DNA of 64,000 nucleotides from Nymphaea colorata. Taxonomy: Eukaryota; Streptophyta; Magnoliopsida; Nymphaeales; Nymphaeaceae. Positions within the stretch are counted from its first letter, which is position 1. Each line of letters begins with the position of its first letter. Below the pieces are notes generated by a model that did no database searches, was not told where the DNA came from, and saw only the letters and a list, made by a program, of their open reading frames with translations. Where the stretch lies: NCBI RefSeq assembly GCF_008831285.2, contig NC_045142.1, positions 7,230,713-7,294,712 of the forward strand. Direction: 5' to 3'. Positions 11,885 to 23,342 of the stretch are shown in pieces. The position numbers and the translations under genes are program-made.

Positions 11885-12520
11885 ATCAAAACTAAGTTCT
11901 TCACAAAATCAGTTTTGACAATCACACAAAAAACGCCTTAAAGAATATTTTGGAGGCAAACCAACATTTTGCCTCCAAAATGTGTCATCCAAAAACGGGC
12001 TGACTGTATGTGGCAACCTCATTAATTTTGAAGTGTTTTTTTTTTTTAAATGAAAACCTATGAATAGATTCTACTACAAAAATCTACCTTGAAACACATG
12101 GTAGAAGAGACGGGTCCCAAGTTGAATGGTGTTACCATAAGTTCACGTAAGTTCCCACTTACTTCTTGACCATATAGATAAGATGAGAGAAAGTTTCGGC
12201 CACTGACTCGAGTAATGGGGTTCTCTCCCACACACATGAACTTTGTCGGGAAGCAAGTGCCACAACAAGATGACAAAATGTAATAGTAAAGATGATTTAA
12301 CCACAGTTTTTACTGTCACCTAAACGTTGCCTTAAACATTGTTTTGGAGGCAAAGCCACATTTTGCCTCCATTTAAACGTATCATCCAAGGGCGGCCTAA
12401 GTGTATGCGACAACCCCATTAAGTTCCTAGTGTTTTAATAAAAAGTTATTAGTAGATTTGACTGCAAAAGTTTACCTCGAAGCACAACCGAGAGGCAAAG
12501 TGGCTGTTATTATCTTATCA
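11885..12520. repeat. Local duplication inside intron 3 of gene B
   Basis: The stretch around 'gcctccaaaatgtgtcatcc' (about 11930-12120) recurs at about 12310-12500, while introns 3 of C and D contain it once (about 25015-25190 and 35030-35230). This explains most of the extra intron length in B. A perfect 13-bp inverted repeat, TTTTGGAGGCAAA/TTTGCCTCCAAAA, sits at 11948-11980. Confidence 0.6.
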
Positions 12521-14327
12521 AAAGGTGGCTGACACAAGTTCCCAAACAACTAGATCTGAACCACAGGGATAAGGAGAAGGAAGGAGCATGTGTTCCAACA
12601 AGAAGACTAAATATTCAAGTTAAAATGAGTTTCGCCCTTTGGGTGACTGCCAACAAGGACAAAGACGGACCTAGTTCTCATAAATAATAGTGCCAAGGGC
12701 TTGTGATGACGCTCCAAAGTATACCTGAACCTGGAAGTCAATTCTGAAAGCTTGCCACTGCCATGATAGTAGTCCTCTTCCTTCACTGACAATTGGAGCT
12801 TACTTTTTCGAGCCGCACTGACCACAACGCGAGCCAAGTTGATGAAAGGACTGCCTTCCGGTCTCGCATCCCTGCAGAACCACTTGGTTGGAACAAACAG
12901 GGCCACACTAGTGGCGCTCAGCACCGCACACAAGCCGTAGCCCCAGTTCCATCCCACGTTGTCCATGACGTAAACAATGACGGTCGATGGAACGAGCATC
13001 GAGACTGTGGTAGTGAGGAAATAGTAGCTAACAAACGTTTCCTGCTCCTTCTTCCTATCAAACTGGTTCGCGCCGATCGTAACGTAGGTGAAGCAGGTCC
13101 CTGCGAGGCCCAGGGTGGTGACACTGAAGGCCAAGCATAGGAAGGCAAATTGGGTCGGCGTGGGGGATTGGCACGAGCCCAGTTCATGGTCGCAGGAAGG
13201 TGGCGCCATGGATGGAAGCGATGCTGCCAGAGCTAACATCAAACTCCCCTGCCAGAAAAGTTTGTGGGCATGTATGATATTAGATGGTAATTGTTTTGTG
13301 CTGCCATTATTAATTGGCCCCCCGTTATGCTTCAAATTGCAAATGAGTGCCCTTGTTTTTGTAACACAAGAAATTGACACACTAAGATTCAAAACCACTA
13401 GTCGCCTACCGGCTTCCGCCCTACCCATTGTGTCAACCTCATTTTCTTTTATATATATATATATATATTAGGTTGGAATGTAGAACTTCTAATCATTTGA
13501 TTGGTACATTGCTTTTTTAAGTAGAATTGATGGTTCAGATCACGAGGACATATATATTTAATTTTTTCATTGATTAATCAACTTTGCTGAAGTACGATAT
13601 CACAACCAGATGTATCAAGCAAGGCAGCTAGAATGAGGGTCCCTTTGAGCTAGCGCTGGACAGGAGCTGATTCAGTGGCTGCTTGAGCTCCGCTAGATTT
13701 TTCACAAACATGGCTGGAGATCAGCTCAAATACAATTTGAACTCAAGGTTTAGCTTAACCCACTGTCTCATAATCCGGCATGTGGTTTGGATAAGCTGAG
13801 CCAACTTGATTATTAGGAAAAATATTATTTTTTGTGAATAATACACATTTTTGCAGCCTTTTGATAGTGAGAATAACAACAAATTGTAGATGGGTAGAAA
13901 TTGATGTAACACCGTTACTAGTACAGCTTGAGGCAGGTGAGCGTGTTAGTTACTTTTGGAAGGCATAGTCTTTTCAGATCGAGTTGTGTGCATACTTTTG
14001 TGCATGGGCTAGTATGCACCAAGAGGGGGTGGAGGGTATTTTTGAAATTTTTATAAAATAATAGCTAGTTTAGATTTTTCATTTTTATTACAATCCTTTT
14101 TATCCTTACAAAAAGTTTCTTTTTTATTTTAATGTGGGTATTTTGGTCACTAATTGTTTTGGTCAATATTTGTTCATTTAAAGCGCCCATATTTTAACCC
14201 TAGTTTTAATGTAGTCCTCACAACTCCAATCCACTTAATTCTGAGTTTTCATTTTGTTTCAAATTTATGAAAGGCTACATTTTCTATTACTGCTTTTCTA
14301 TTGTTGTTGTTGTTTTTTTTTTAAGTC

Positions 14328-14560
14328 TAAGCAGACGTTTGGATGACACACCAAAACAAAACCTGTTTTTATCTCCAAAACCAGGTACGAAAGGTATTTT
14401 GGTGTCAACAAAACCTGGTTTTTATAAAAGCCTCATGGCCCTTCTAATATCATTAATAAACTAGATTCTGGATGTGCCAAAGAAGCCACTAAACAAGGCT
14501 TATAAAACTCGTTAACAAACTATAAAACTATTTATATTTTTTTGGTGAACCGAGTTCTGT
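14328..14560. mobile_element. MITE-like element in intron 2 of gene B, right end lost
   Basis: The left end reads 'gacgtttggatgacacacc' and the body aligns with the gene A and C copies ('ccaaaaccaggta', 'catggcccttctaat'). The right terminal repeat has been deleted: the sequence passes from 'gtgaaccga' directly to the flanking 'gttctgtttcatttt'. Confidence 0.45.
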
Positions 14561-15779
14561 TTCATTTTCACACATAAGATTTCCCTTTTAGACCTATGAA
14601 AAACAAAAGCATCACAGTCATTTCATGGTGCTACTGACATTTTGGATTGAAGCCCAACATAAACAACCTTTTAGGCCTTAAGTTTCTGACAGCTGCTCGT
14701 GAAAGTTAGGTCGAAGTATATGACAACAATGTCCCATCACAAGCAAACCACATCATCTCCGAAGGCCATCTCATCCGAAACTGGGTTATTATACGCAACC
14801 CTTGTGCATAGTGACAAAAATGCCTTCAACAACTGGAAAAGGGAATCTTTTGATAAGCATAAGAAATGGTAAAAAACTAAGAGGAACATTTAATTTTTGA
14901 ATGGAGATAGGGTATTATACGCACCCCTTGTGCATGTATTTTTTTTTTTTTTTTTTTTTTTTGCGATAGGGTAGTGTGCGAAACTCATTCTCCATGCGTT
15001 CAACTACTTCCATCAAATGGAGATAGAGTTGCTTGTATAGAGGTGTGCATTCATAAATATACACCAATGAAAAAAAAAATGGTTGGGGACTTTCAAAATT
15101 TTCATAAAAAAGAAATTAATATATTAGACTTTTTAACTTTTTCATAATATTCTTTTATCCTTTCATATGAGGTGAAGAAGCCGGCGATCGATCAAGAAGA
15201 ACGCATAGAAAGCGGATAAAAATACATACCAAGAAGGAGATGAACGTGAAGACAGAAATGGTTAAGAAGCAGCCCAGGTATGCATCACAGAGGACGGCGC
15301 CGGCCACCGGAGACAGGCACATGACAGAGTTGATTGTATTGGTGATCTGCGATGCGCGAATGTTGCTGATGTTGAACCGGCGGACAAGGAACTGTAATAG
15401 GTTTATGGTCACTCCGTAAGAGGCAACCGTGGAAGCCAATGAACTCCCTGCAATACAACACCAACAACATGATTCTGTCAATTTCTTATTTCCACATCAT
15501 CTTCAGGTCCTGGTTCACGAACAGAAGGTTTAATAGCGCGTTACCTAGAATAAAAGGGGCTGTCGCCCAGCCGCCACCTTTCTTAGAGCTGGTCTGCCCT
15601 ACATTCTCGTTTGGAATTGCAATGGCAAGGGCTGGTACCAGACTGCCTTCATCTAGAGAAGGCATTTCTTGCCCACCGTCTTCTTTCTCCTTTCTCATTT
15701 CTCTGTATGCGTTTGAGGGATGGCTGTTGCCAAGAGCCTAACACTATCGTCCAATAATACTGGTCTTCACTCACCTATT

Positions 15780-15789
15780 CCATAAATAT
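15780..15789 (-). promoter_or_regulatory. Candidate TATA-like element of gene B
   Basis: The minus strand reads ATATTTATGG about 85 bp before the ATG, in the leader block shared with genes A and D. Confidence 0.3.
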
Positions 15790-16372
15790 AGAAAAACTAG
15801 CACAGGCAAGAAACCAAGATATTTATTTGGCACTCTCTATATTTTTTTTCTGAGTCGAAGGAAAGAATGGAAGGCAGGGCTGAGAATATGGTCCCAGCCG
15901 GATAAGAAGTCGGTTTTTGGCCTCACCGCTACAGTATGGGCTAGCCCAACTTCTCGAAACATGGGCTGGCTCAACTTCTCAAAACATGGGTCTGAGTCTT
16001 TGTCTTTTTTAAAAAAATATATTTTTTTTTATATATAATTTAATATATATATAATTAGTTACATCCAATAAATATAATTATATGTGAATAAAACATATTT
16101 TGTTGAGAGTTGTGGGTGCCTCATTCAGAAAATCTCTATCGAATTTCTGCAAAACGTTCCAAAGAGTGATAATGAGCTTAGTTGGACAGTTTGTTCTCCT
16201 AAAAAATGAAGCTACACATCGTTAATGAATCTCAACCAAGACTTCGAACAGAAAATGCTATTCTTCCAGCTTATAAATATTATATGTTGTCATGTTTTAC
16301 CAATATACTGAAAAAAAACATAAAATTTTTTATTAAAAACTAAAAAATAAATCCGTGGACATAGAACCACTA

Positions 16373-16600
16373 CAAAAAAATAGATGGTTTCACCGACACA
16401 TAAAAAATATCATCAATGAAAGTAAACTTTTACCGATGTTCAAAGCCAAATATTGGTAAGTATGAATTTTTACTGACGGTTCACTGGAAGACTTCGGTTA
16501 AAAGCAGTCTTTATCAATGCATGGAACTATTCTTGGAACTATTCTGGTGGTGAAATTGAAACATTACTGACCTCCAACGCTGTACATCGTTAAAAGTAAC
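16373..16600. mobile_element. CACTA-end fragment inserted upstream of gene B
   Basis: It begins 'cactacaaaaaaatagatgg', a CACTA-type terminus, followed by repeated ACCGA-type words. The flanks ('atagaacc' and 'aaaagtaacatgtgtaag') are contiguous in the paralogous sequence upstream of gene A (about 3628-3650), so about 228 bp are inserted here. The opposite terminus is not seen. Confidence 0.55.
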
Positions 16601-17411
16601 ATGTGTAAGAATTTATTTACTAATCTGTCTAAGCAGTGTCCCTGGGTGAATCTTGGAAGAAAGCAAAGCTTATAACTTGTAGGTATGATCAAGGTGGCGT
16701 AGTGCCAATTGGAAAGGAAACAATAAAGAACGAGCTTGCTAAAACAGGTTTAGTTGTATATTGATATAGTTGACGTGTGCAGCCTTTCTAAAGAAAATAA
16801 CAAAGTTTTAAGCGCCCACAGCGGATGGGAAGATAGATCATGGAGAGAAAGTTATGTATGCTAGGTGCATAGGCGTAGTAAATGAGGAGAGGACATTTTA
16901 GTAATTTATTAAAAATATCTAACATAATCTATTTACTTTTTTTTTCATTTTTTTTCAAATTGTATCTTTATAATTTTTCTTAAACTAAAAATATTTTAGT
17001 CCTTCACCATACTACGCATGAAAAGTCGTGCACCAGTGGTGACGCAACTAGTTCATGTATCATGTGGTTGAGTTTGAATGACAAATTAAAAAGAAAAAAG
17101 GTTGTTTTGGAAAAATGGCTTTGTGAAAATTTTGTTTTGAAAATCGGCTTGAGGGAATGTAATAAACCATAATGTGAATTATCCTCCTTTTCTTTTTCTT
17201 TTTTTCATCTATCGATCCCTCATGGAAATGATAACTTCCGCCTGAATCGTGTTGCTCACTTGTATTAGCTTTTTCTTAATAAAATAAGAATTTTGCTTCC
17301 TTTGATTTATCGGTTAAATTCACCCATTTAAACCAATAAAGTGAGATAAAATATTGGGGTCACAACAGCCAAACGCTCCTATATCAGTGATAGTTTCACT
17401 CTTATCGCTGC

Positions 17412-19690
17412 TACAGTCTATATCATTGTCACAAAAAAAGTGTATGGGTATAATATGACAATATCTTGGAAAAATCTTAGTGAATTTTTAAAAATTTAAA
17501 ATATTTAATAAATCCTTAGATTTATAAAAAAATTAAAAATTAACAAAAAAATATGAAAAATCAAGAAAAACACATATAATACCTGTATTATATGTGTATT
17601 ATACTTTTATCCCGTATAATACCCATATTATACGTGTATTATACTCATATTTTTGCATTTTTTATTTTTTGGTGTTAAAAAAAAAACGTTTTCTATACCC
17701 ATGATTTTTTTCCCAGTCGAATTGTTTCCGAACCTGTACCGGTGAGTAACCAATAGCAGTGCGTTTGAGCACCGCTATAGCTTCAATAATGACAAAAACA
17801 AAAAAAAAACAAAAACCAGTTCACTAAACACGGTTGAATTTTTTAAATACAAATCTCGTGCATGAAGTAGGTGTAGATGCAACTATATGCTGAGCATCTA
17901 GTTTTATAAAATCTTCAACAACCTCATTATCAAACCACGGAAGCATTCAAATATCCATCAACATTAAACAAGTTTATTTTACTAAAAAATCATAGTTCAC
18001 CGAAATTGATGAATGCCATGTATTAAAGAATCAGCCAAAGAATTTTGGTTTAAAGTTAGCTTTTTACTAGGTCTAATAGGATTATCTACTATCAGCTTGA
18101 TTCTCAAAACCAATATGATGTCACACCTTCTACAAGCCTATTGTAGGGCATCTACCTCAATCAAATGATACCGACGGAACTGAACCAACAATTCGACACC
18201 ATGCCACAATTTTCATCGAAATAATACTGAAGAAAAAGAAAGTCAAATTAAGACAAGAAACAGACAATCGAAAGACACTAACTACAAAAAATAATATGTA
18301 AATTGTTCTAAAAAAAAAAGTGGCGTAAATAAATATCAGATGCTGCCAAAGATTTTGAACTGCATCATCTCTGAGACCCACTAGAGAACAAGAAAGTTCA
18401 GCTACATTAAAGAAAGTTCTGAAATCCTCCGTCAGGTAACAGTAAAAAGTAAAGCAGATCAACCAAAGAACAACACAAACCGAAGAAGATAACGCCACCA
18501 TAGAAAACCGATTAAGACTTTATGTGCTGCAATTACATACATATTTATGTGCACACGATATACATGGGACATACTTATTTTCTGATTTTTCTAATGCCAA
18601 GGATCAAGAAAATAATGTTCCACCTGGTAGTTGTTTCACTCTTCCATACAAGTGAGTTCCATTTTATTCTCTGTGATTGATATGTGAAATTTAGATGGAA
18701 TTTTACTTCTATAAAAAATCTAAATATCTCCATATATTTCACCTTGAGACTGAATTTTATGTTGTTAGGTCGTTTGACCCCGGGCTTGTTTTGTTGGTTT
18801 CACTTCTCAGGTTTCATCATTCAATAATTGATTCAATGCGTGTAGGTTAGGTTTGAACATAACAGCTGAGGCATGAGGTACTGACCTTGAAAGGTTTGTT
18901 GTTGGTTCGGAACTCTATGCCTGGAACATCATGCAACTAACAAGAACCTCTGCACTTAAGGTAAGGTAAAAAATTAATTAACTTCTAATTAATCGACTAA
19001 TTAAAGAAATATATTTAATGTAATTCTATTATATGAAAAGCTCAAAAAAAGAAAATAAAGTATAATTAACGGGGTTGCTGGCTCATACCCACAATTACAT
19101 AGCAAAATCTATGTACCAACTTTACTTCTGTTAAGTTCATTTTTACCCACGTATATTGATTTTGTTATGTACATGGCTGGTGATGTCGATTCATGTTGCA
19201 GATGTGTTCATATTTTATAGCAGAAGTGAAGAAGGGAGGGCTGGGTGTGATCAGACGTACGTGTTCTCGAACCTGCATGAGCCACCGCTTTGACAGGTTA
19301 CTAATTACTGTGTGATCAGAGAAACAATCGTCGATGACAGACTGCATTTAGTTTCTCTGAATCTAAAGATGTTGTGTCCATAGAAAAATTTTCTTTTGAT
19401 TTGATTAGTAGAAAAAAAACTAGAAATTCATGCATTTTAATTCTTTTTTCCTTTTTTCAGTATTTAATCCACTGTCACAAAAACGCATCTTATTGAGAAA
19501 AAACGCGTAAAAAACGTGAAAAAAAACACGTATTCTACACGATTTTTTGCATTTTTTATAATTTTTTGGATTTATTAAATGTTTTAAATTTTTTTAAAAT
19601 TTACTGAGATTTTTCCGATATACAACTTTACCATATTATACCTGAGAAATTCTTTGTCATATAATAACCATACATGTTTTTTGTGACAAT
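17412..19690. mobile_element. Candidate non-autonomous DNA transposon bounded by long inverted repeats
   Basis: The left end 'cattgtcacaaaaaaagtgt' followed by 'atgggtataatatgaca' and the right end, read on the other strand, 'cattgtcacaaaaaacatgt' followed by 'atggttattatatgaca', are inverted repeats that stay similar for about 150 bp. No transposase domain is recognised inside. Target duplications are not clear. Confidence 0.45.
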
Positions 19691-20596
19691 GAGTAGAGGT
19701 CACCCACAGACATTGTTTGTGTTTTTAATGCAAATTTTGTAGCGAGTAGAGGACTTCCTTAATTATTAATAAAGAAAAATATAGTTCAAATAAATGCCAC
19801 ATCACGTAATGAACCAAGTACACTGTAATTGAATTAAAACGCAAATTAAACCTGACTAGAAATGGCATTTTTTATTCTTGTAATCAATGCATTGATTAGT
19901 TCAAGAAAAGGTATAATAAAGCTCAGGAACCAATATGCAAAAGAAAGATGGGAATCGTCACTAGTTCTGCTGAAAACCTAGAAACAGAGGCTGGAAAAAG
20001 ATGTTGAATCCTATGTATACACAGTAGAAAAATCATGCAAACTACCTTAACCCTATATGCAAACTATGCACCTTTGAACCTTGTTTCTCTGAGTTTATTT
20101 CATCCTTCCCCTGTCTCTCTCTTGCTCTTTTCCCCTCAGAAAATAGAACTCTCAATGGGTCGCTGAAGGTTTCTCTGACATTAGAAAAGAAAACGCTCAA
20201 AGTTGTTCAGAAATGGAGCGCTCAAGAAAGGCGCCTACTCGATTCGATAACCAAAAAAACCACAATGCAGCGATTCGAGGGAAGAAAATTAAAGCAAAAG
20301 TCGATACAGCCGGTGGAAAATGAAGAAAACAAGGGAGAATGAAAAGGAAGTAAAAGACAAACAAGAAGAAAACGGTAAAAGTAACAAAAAAGGAGGACGA
20401 ATGTAACTTTATGCACTTCACAGTCATGGTGGGAAAGAGACCATGAGCCATGATCGCGTCTGCTTTCCTCTTCTCCTAGCTCCTTCTTCTTCAGGCCAAA
20501 GGCACTATGATGGGCACGGAATCCTGTCTTCCTCAGCACGCGCCGAAAAATCAAGTTAAATTTGTGTTTCTATATGTCATGAATCTTGTTGTGTAG

Positions 20597-20855
20597 GGAT
20601 CGCTACGATCGATTAAGGGTATAAAGATTTGCTCGATGAGATGGAGAACTGAGCAGGACTTCTTATCAAGAACTCCAAATCCAAAATGGTCTTTCATAAT
20701 ACGAATGAGGATCTCAAAAGAAGATGTATGGATATTCTTTATTGTGGCAAGGTGAAATGCCTGTGAAATATCTTGGGCTTTTGCTGGCGCAAGGGAACCA
20801 ATTCAATATGATTACTTGTGTGTATCTATCCCGACACCACACTTGTATAGTTCAT
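20597..20855 (+). mobile_element. LINE (L1-type) reverse transcriptase fragment
   Basis: Translation gives AGLLIKNSKSKMVFHN and, after a frameshift, GEMPVKYLGLLLAQG. The matching frameshift in the 5918-6145 copy shows that both descend from one already broken insertion carried along by the duplication. Confidence 0.72.
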
Positions 20856-21713
20856 AACAATGACCCAACTTTGTCTTTCTACACCGTCGGCTCCCTTCGA
20901 ATTTGAAATGGGCGTGAGGTTGAAAAACCCGAGCTCGCTTCTAAGATGGTGGGGACGATGTACTGTCCACCAGCCGGGAAGTGACAAAAAAAAGTGAGGA
21001 ACAGAACACCAGAATCTTTGCCGGAAAAGAGAAAAAATCTTTTTTGTTTTTTCTTTATGGCATGCTCCAAATAGGCTCTCTACATGGTTTTTTCTTCCAA
21101 AGTATAAATAATGCAAAATTTAAATGGCAGAAAATATTTAACTTGCAAGGAACAACATAAATTAAGAAAATTCCTGAAATCTGCTTTCTAGAGAAGAGGC
21201 ATGCATTATTTTGTGCAGCTTGAAGGGTACGACGACTTTCAAATCCAACTTTACATGACATTGGACCCTTCCATGCGTGGTCCCCACCCTTTTGGTCCTT
21301 TCTTTTGTATACATGCGTCGGCTCCTCTTCATTCCACGTGGTCCTCTAGTTTTACAAGGCAAGCACATTTCAATATGACAAAAATAATTGATGTTTTTGT
21401 TCTTCTCAACATTAATTGCTAGCTTTATGTGATGTGCCCTTCATTAGAAAAGACAAAGTAATAATTTGATGAAGCCAATTAACCTCACTGCCCCATCTTT
21501 TATTAATCTTACATTAATATTCAAAACCCTTCCTTGAAAGTTTAGATGACGTGGTGGGCATTTACTGAAGCCCACATCTTTGACTTTTCAAAATGTATTT
21601 TTTTTTCCTATCCAGTCCATAAATTTGCCCTATCTAGAAATGGATTCCTAGCTGTCCTCGACGAATGAAATCCTTTGCCTTTTTTGTTTTTGTGTTTGTG
21701 CACGAACCACCAA

Positions 21714-21806
21714 GGGTCTGTGTCAGTGAGACATCAAAAACAGCCATGGACCCGGATTTAGATGGGTCTCTGTCATTGAGACATCAAAAACAGCCATGGA
21801 CCCGGA
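21714..21806. repeat. 50-bp tandem repeat, two copies
   Basis: The units start at 21714 and 21764 with a few substitutions between them. Confidence 0.85.
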
Positions 21807-23155
21807 GATGCGGAGAAGGGGGAGGCATCCGCCTTTACTTGGATTTCCTCTCACTCACCCGAATCTCTACCATCAGCCTTGGAATATAGTTTCATAGTAG
21901 TTTCTGCCTTGACTGGCACCCTTTAATCCAAGGTGGAGCTACAAATTTTTTATGAGGGGGTCAAATTAGAGTTTCTAAATTTTGAATATGACCGAAATAT
22001 CATTTTTCAAATTTTTTATAGAAAACAAGTAAATTTTTTTAAAATTTACCCGTAAATTTTTGAAAAAATAAATTTTGAGGTGGGTCCAAGGCCCAAGTGA
22101 GCCCTACCTTGGCTCTACTCTTGCTTTAATCCTGACTTTGTTAAAACTTCTTTGTACTCTACTTTGGTAGTGTGATGAGAAAAAAAAATCGGAAGTGAAT
22201 TTTAACTAATGTCGACTTTGAATACTAATGATCAACCCAGGCCATGAGCGTCATCAATGGCTTTTGCAAAGGCAATTATCTTCTCAATATTGCCTTCAAA
22301 AGAGGAGAAGAAAGTTGTTGTGTCTCCCATTTGTTATTTTTAACCAAATCGTTGATGCTTCAGCATGAGCAATTAAGTAAAGGGTACTCTTAATTACCTC
22401 TTTCGTAGGGAGCTATTGTTCGTTACTTTTTTACGATTCGATGAATCGAAATTCTTACCCATTTTTGCTAAGAAAATATGCACTATAGCTAAATCAAACT
22501 ATCGATATCTTTCAGCTTGAAGGAGTCAAGGCCCAGCCTGACCTAGAAAGATGCAGAGTCTACTTTGTAAATTCCATTGATAATCATTGGATTCCGAAGA
22601 TGAATGCTGAGAAAAGCAAACCAGTTGGGAACTTCACAGTAATGTTGGACAGGAAAAATCAACTAATAGAACAGCCAGCTTGCTGTCGGCTGACATTAAT
22701 TGAGTATTTTTGGAGTCTTCTTGTTTCTAGCTTCTTCAAAGACTTCCCCAACTTGGAACCTTTTGTGGACAATCATTGAAGGCATAGAAAATATTATATC
22801 TACAACCAACTGCTGGTAAGCAAATCAATATGTACAAACACCATTTTCATGAGCTAAATTTGGATATGAACCCATATCTGAACTAGACCAAATGCAAACA
22901 CATTGTAAATGATCCATCAGATACATTATAAGCATTGCATGCCACAAATATAGTTTTCTAGGAAATCATGAAGCGGTTTTTCTTGGGTATTTTCGGTAAA
23001 GTTGTTCTTCTCAGATAAATCTCGAGACATCTAGACAATTTTTAGAAAATTAAAAAAACAATAATCGTAAAAATACTTAAAAATCTTTAAAAACTAAAAC
23101 ATATTGAAATCTCAGGAATAAATCCTGATTGACTCGTGCGAATTTCATTTTTTGT

Positions 23156-23172
23156 GAGATTTTCAAAATCTC
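23156..23172. repeat. Perfect 17-bp palindrome downstream of gene C
   Basis: GAGATTTTCAAAATCTC, identical in sequence and nearly identical in distance from the stop codon to the copy after gene B. Confidence 0.7.
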
Positions 23173-23342
23173 CAGATTTTTTCTCTTTTTTTTTTTGTTT
23201 TAGTTTATTTTTTCCCAAATATGACAGATTTTTTAAAATCGCGTTATATCTGTGGCATTGACTCTAAATGTTCAACAGATTATTATCCATTATTTTCGTA
23301 TTACATGTAACTAGTGAAAGTTTCTTAACATGCACAACAGAG

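Larger units (their letters stand above)
10239..15698 (-). pseudogene. Gene B: NPF2 (NAXT-type) transporter with a frameshift in exon 4
   Basis: Exons are 15545-15698, 15230-15447, 12725-13248 and 10239-11053, with introns of 97, 1981 and 1671 bp and GT-AG borders at every junction. Lengths match paralogue C except that exon 4 is 815 bp instead of 817. Two bases are missing near 10978-10981, where C and D read 'gtgcatagtctcc' and B reads 'gtgcagtctcc'. As written, the protein is correct for about 323 residues and then runs about 112 wrong residues to a stop at 10642, losing helices 7-12. The original frame resumes at once (EDLKTLVRLFPLWSTG) and stays open to 10239, so the break looks recent; restoring two bases would give 570 residues. 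Intron 3 carries an extra internal duplication. A sequencing error is possible. Otherwise it is a NAXT-type transporter like C and D. Confidence 0.85.
15850..20590. other. Upstream spacer of gene B
   Basis: About 16130-17400 aligns with the upstream blocks of A and D, interrupted by a CACTA-end fragment. About 17400-19700 holds a large inverted repeat. The 114-codon minus-strand frame at 18157-18501 has a hydrophobic, phenylalanine-rich translation with no recognisable family. About 19800-20590 shows nothing I can name. Confidence 0.4.
20870..23342. other. 3' flank of gene C
   Basis: Aligns with the 3' flanks of genes B and D. It contains two copies of a 50-bp unit (about 21714-21806, 'acatcaaaaacagccatgga' at 21731 and 21781) and a dispersed 'gtggagcta...ccttggctctac' repeat (about 21930-22120). 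No gene supported. Confidence 0.55.

Noticed and set aside
12793-13140. Plus-strand frames opposite exon 3 and exon 4 of the transporter genes
   Set aside because: They are antisense shadows of conserved exons; the same shadows appear opposite paralogous exons with altered ends.
18157-18501. Hydrophobic minus-strand frame as a membrane protein gene
   Set aside because: Rich in F, L and S from AT-rich DNA, no recognised domain, and located inside a probable transposable element.
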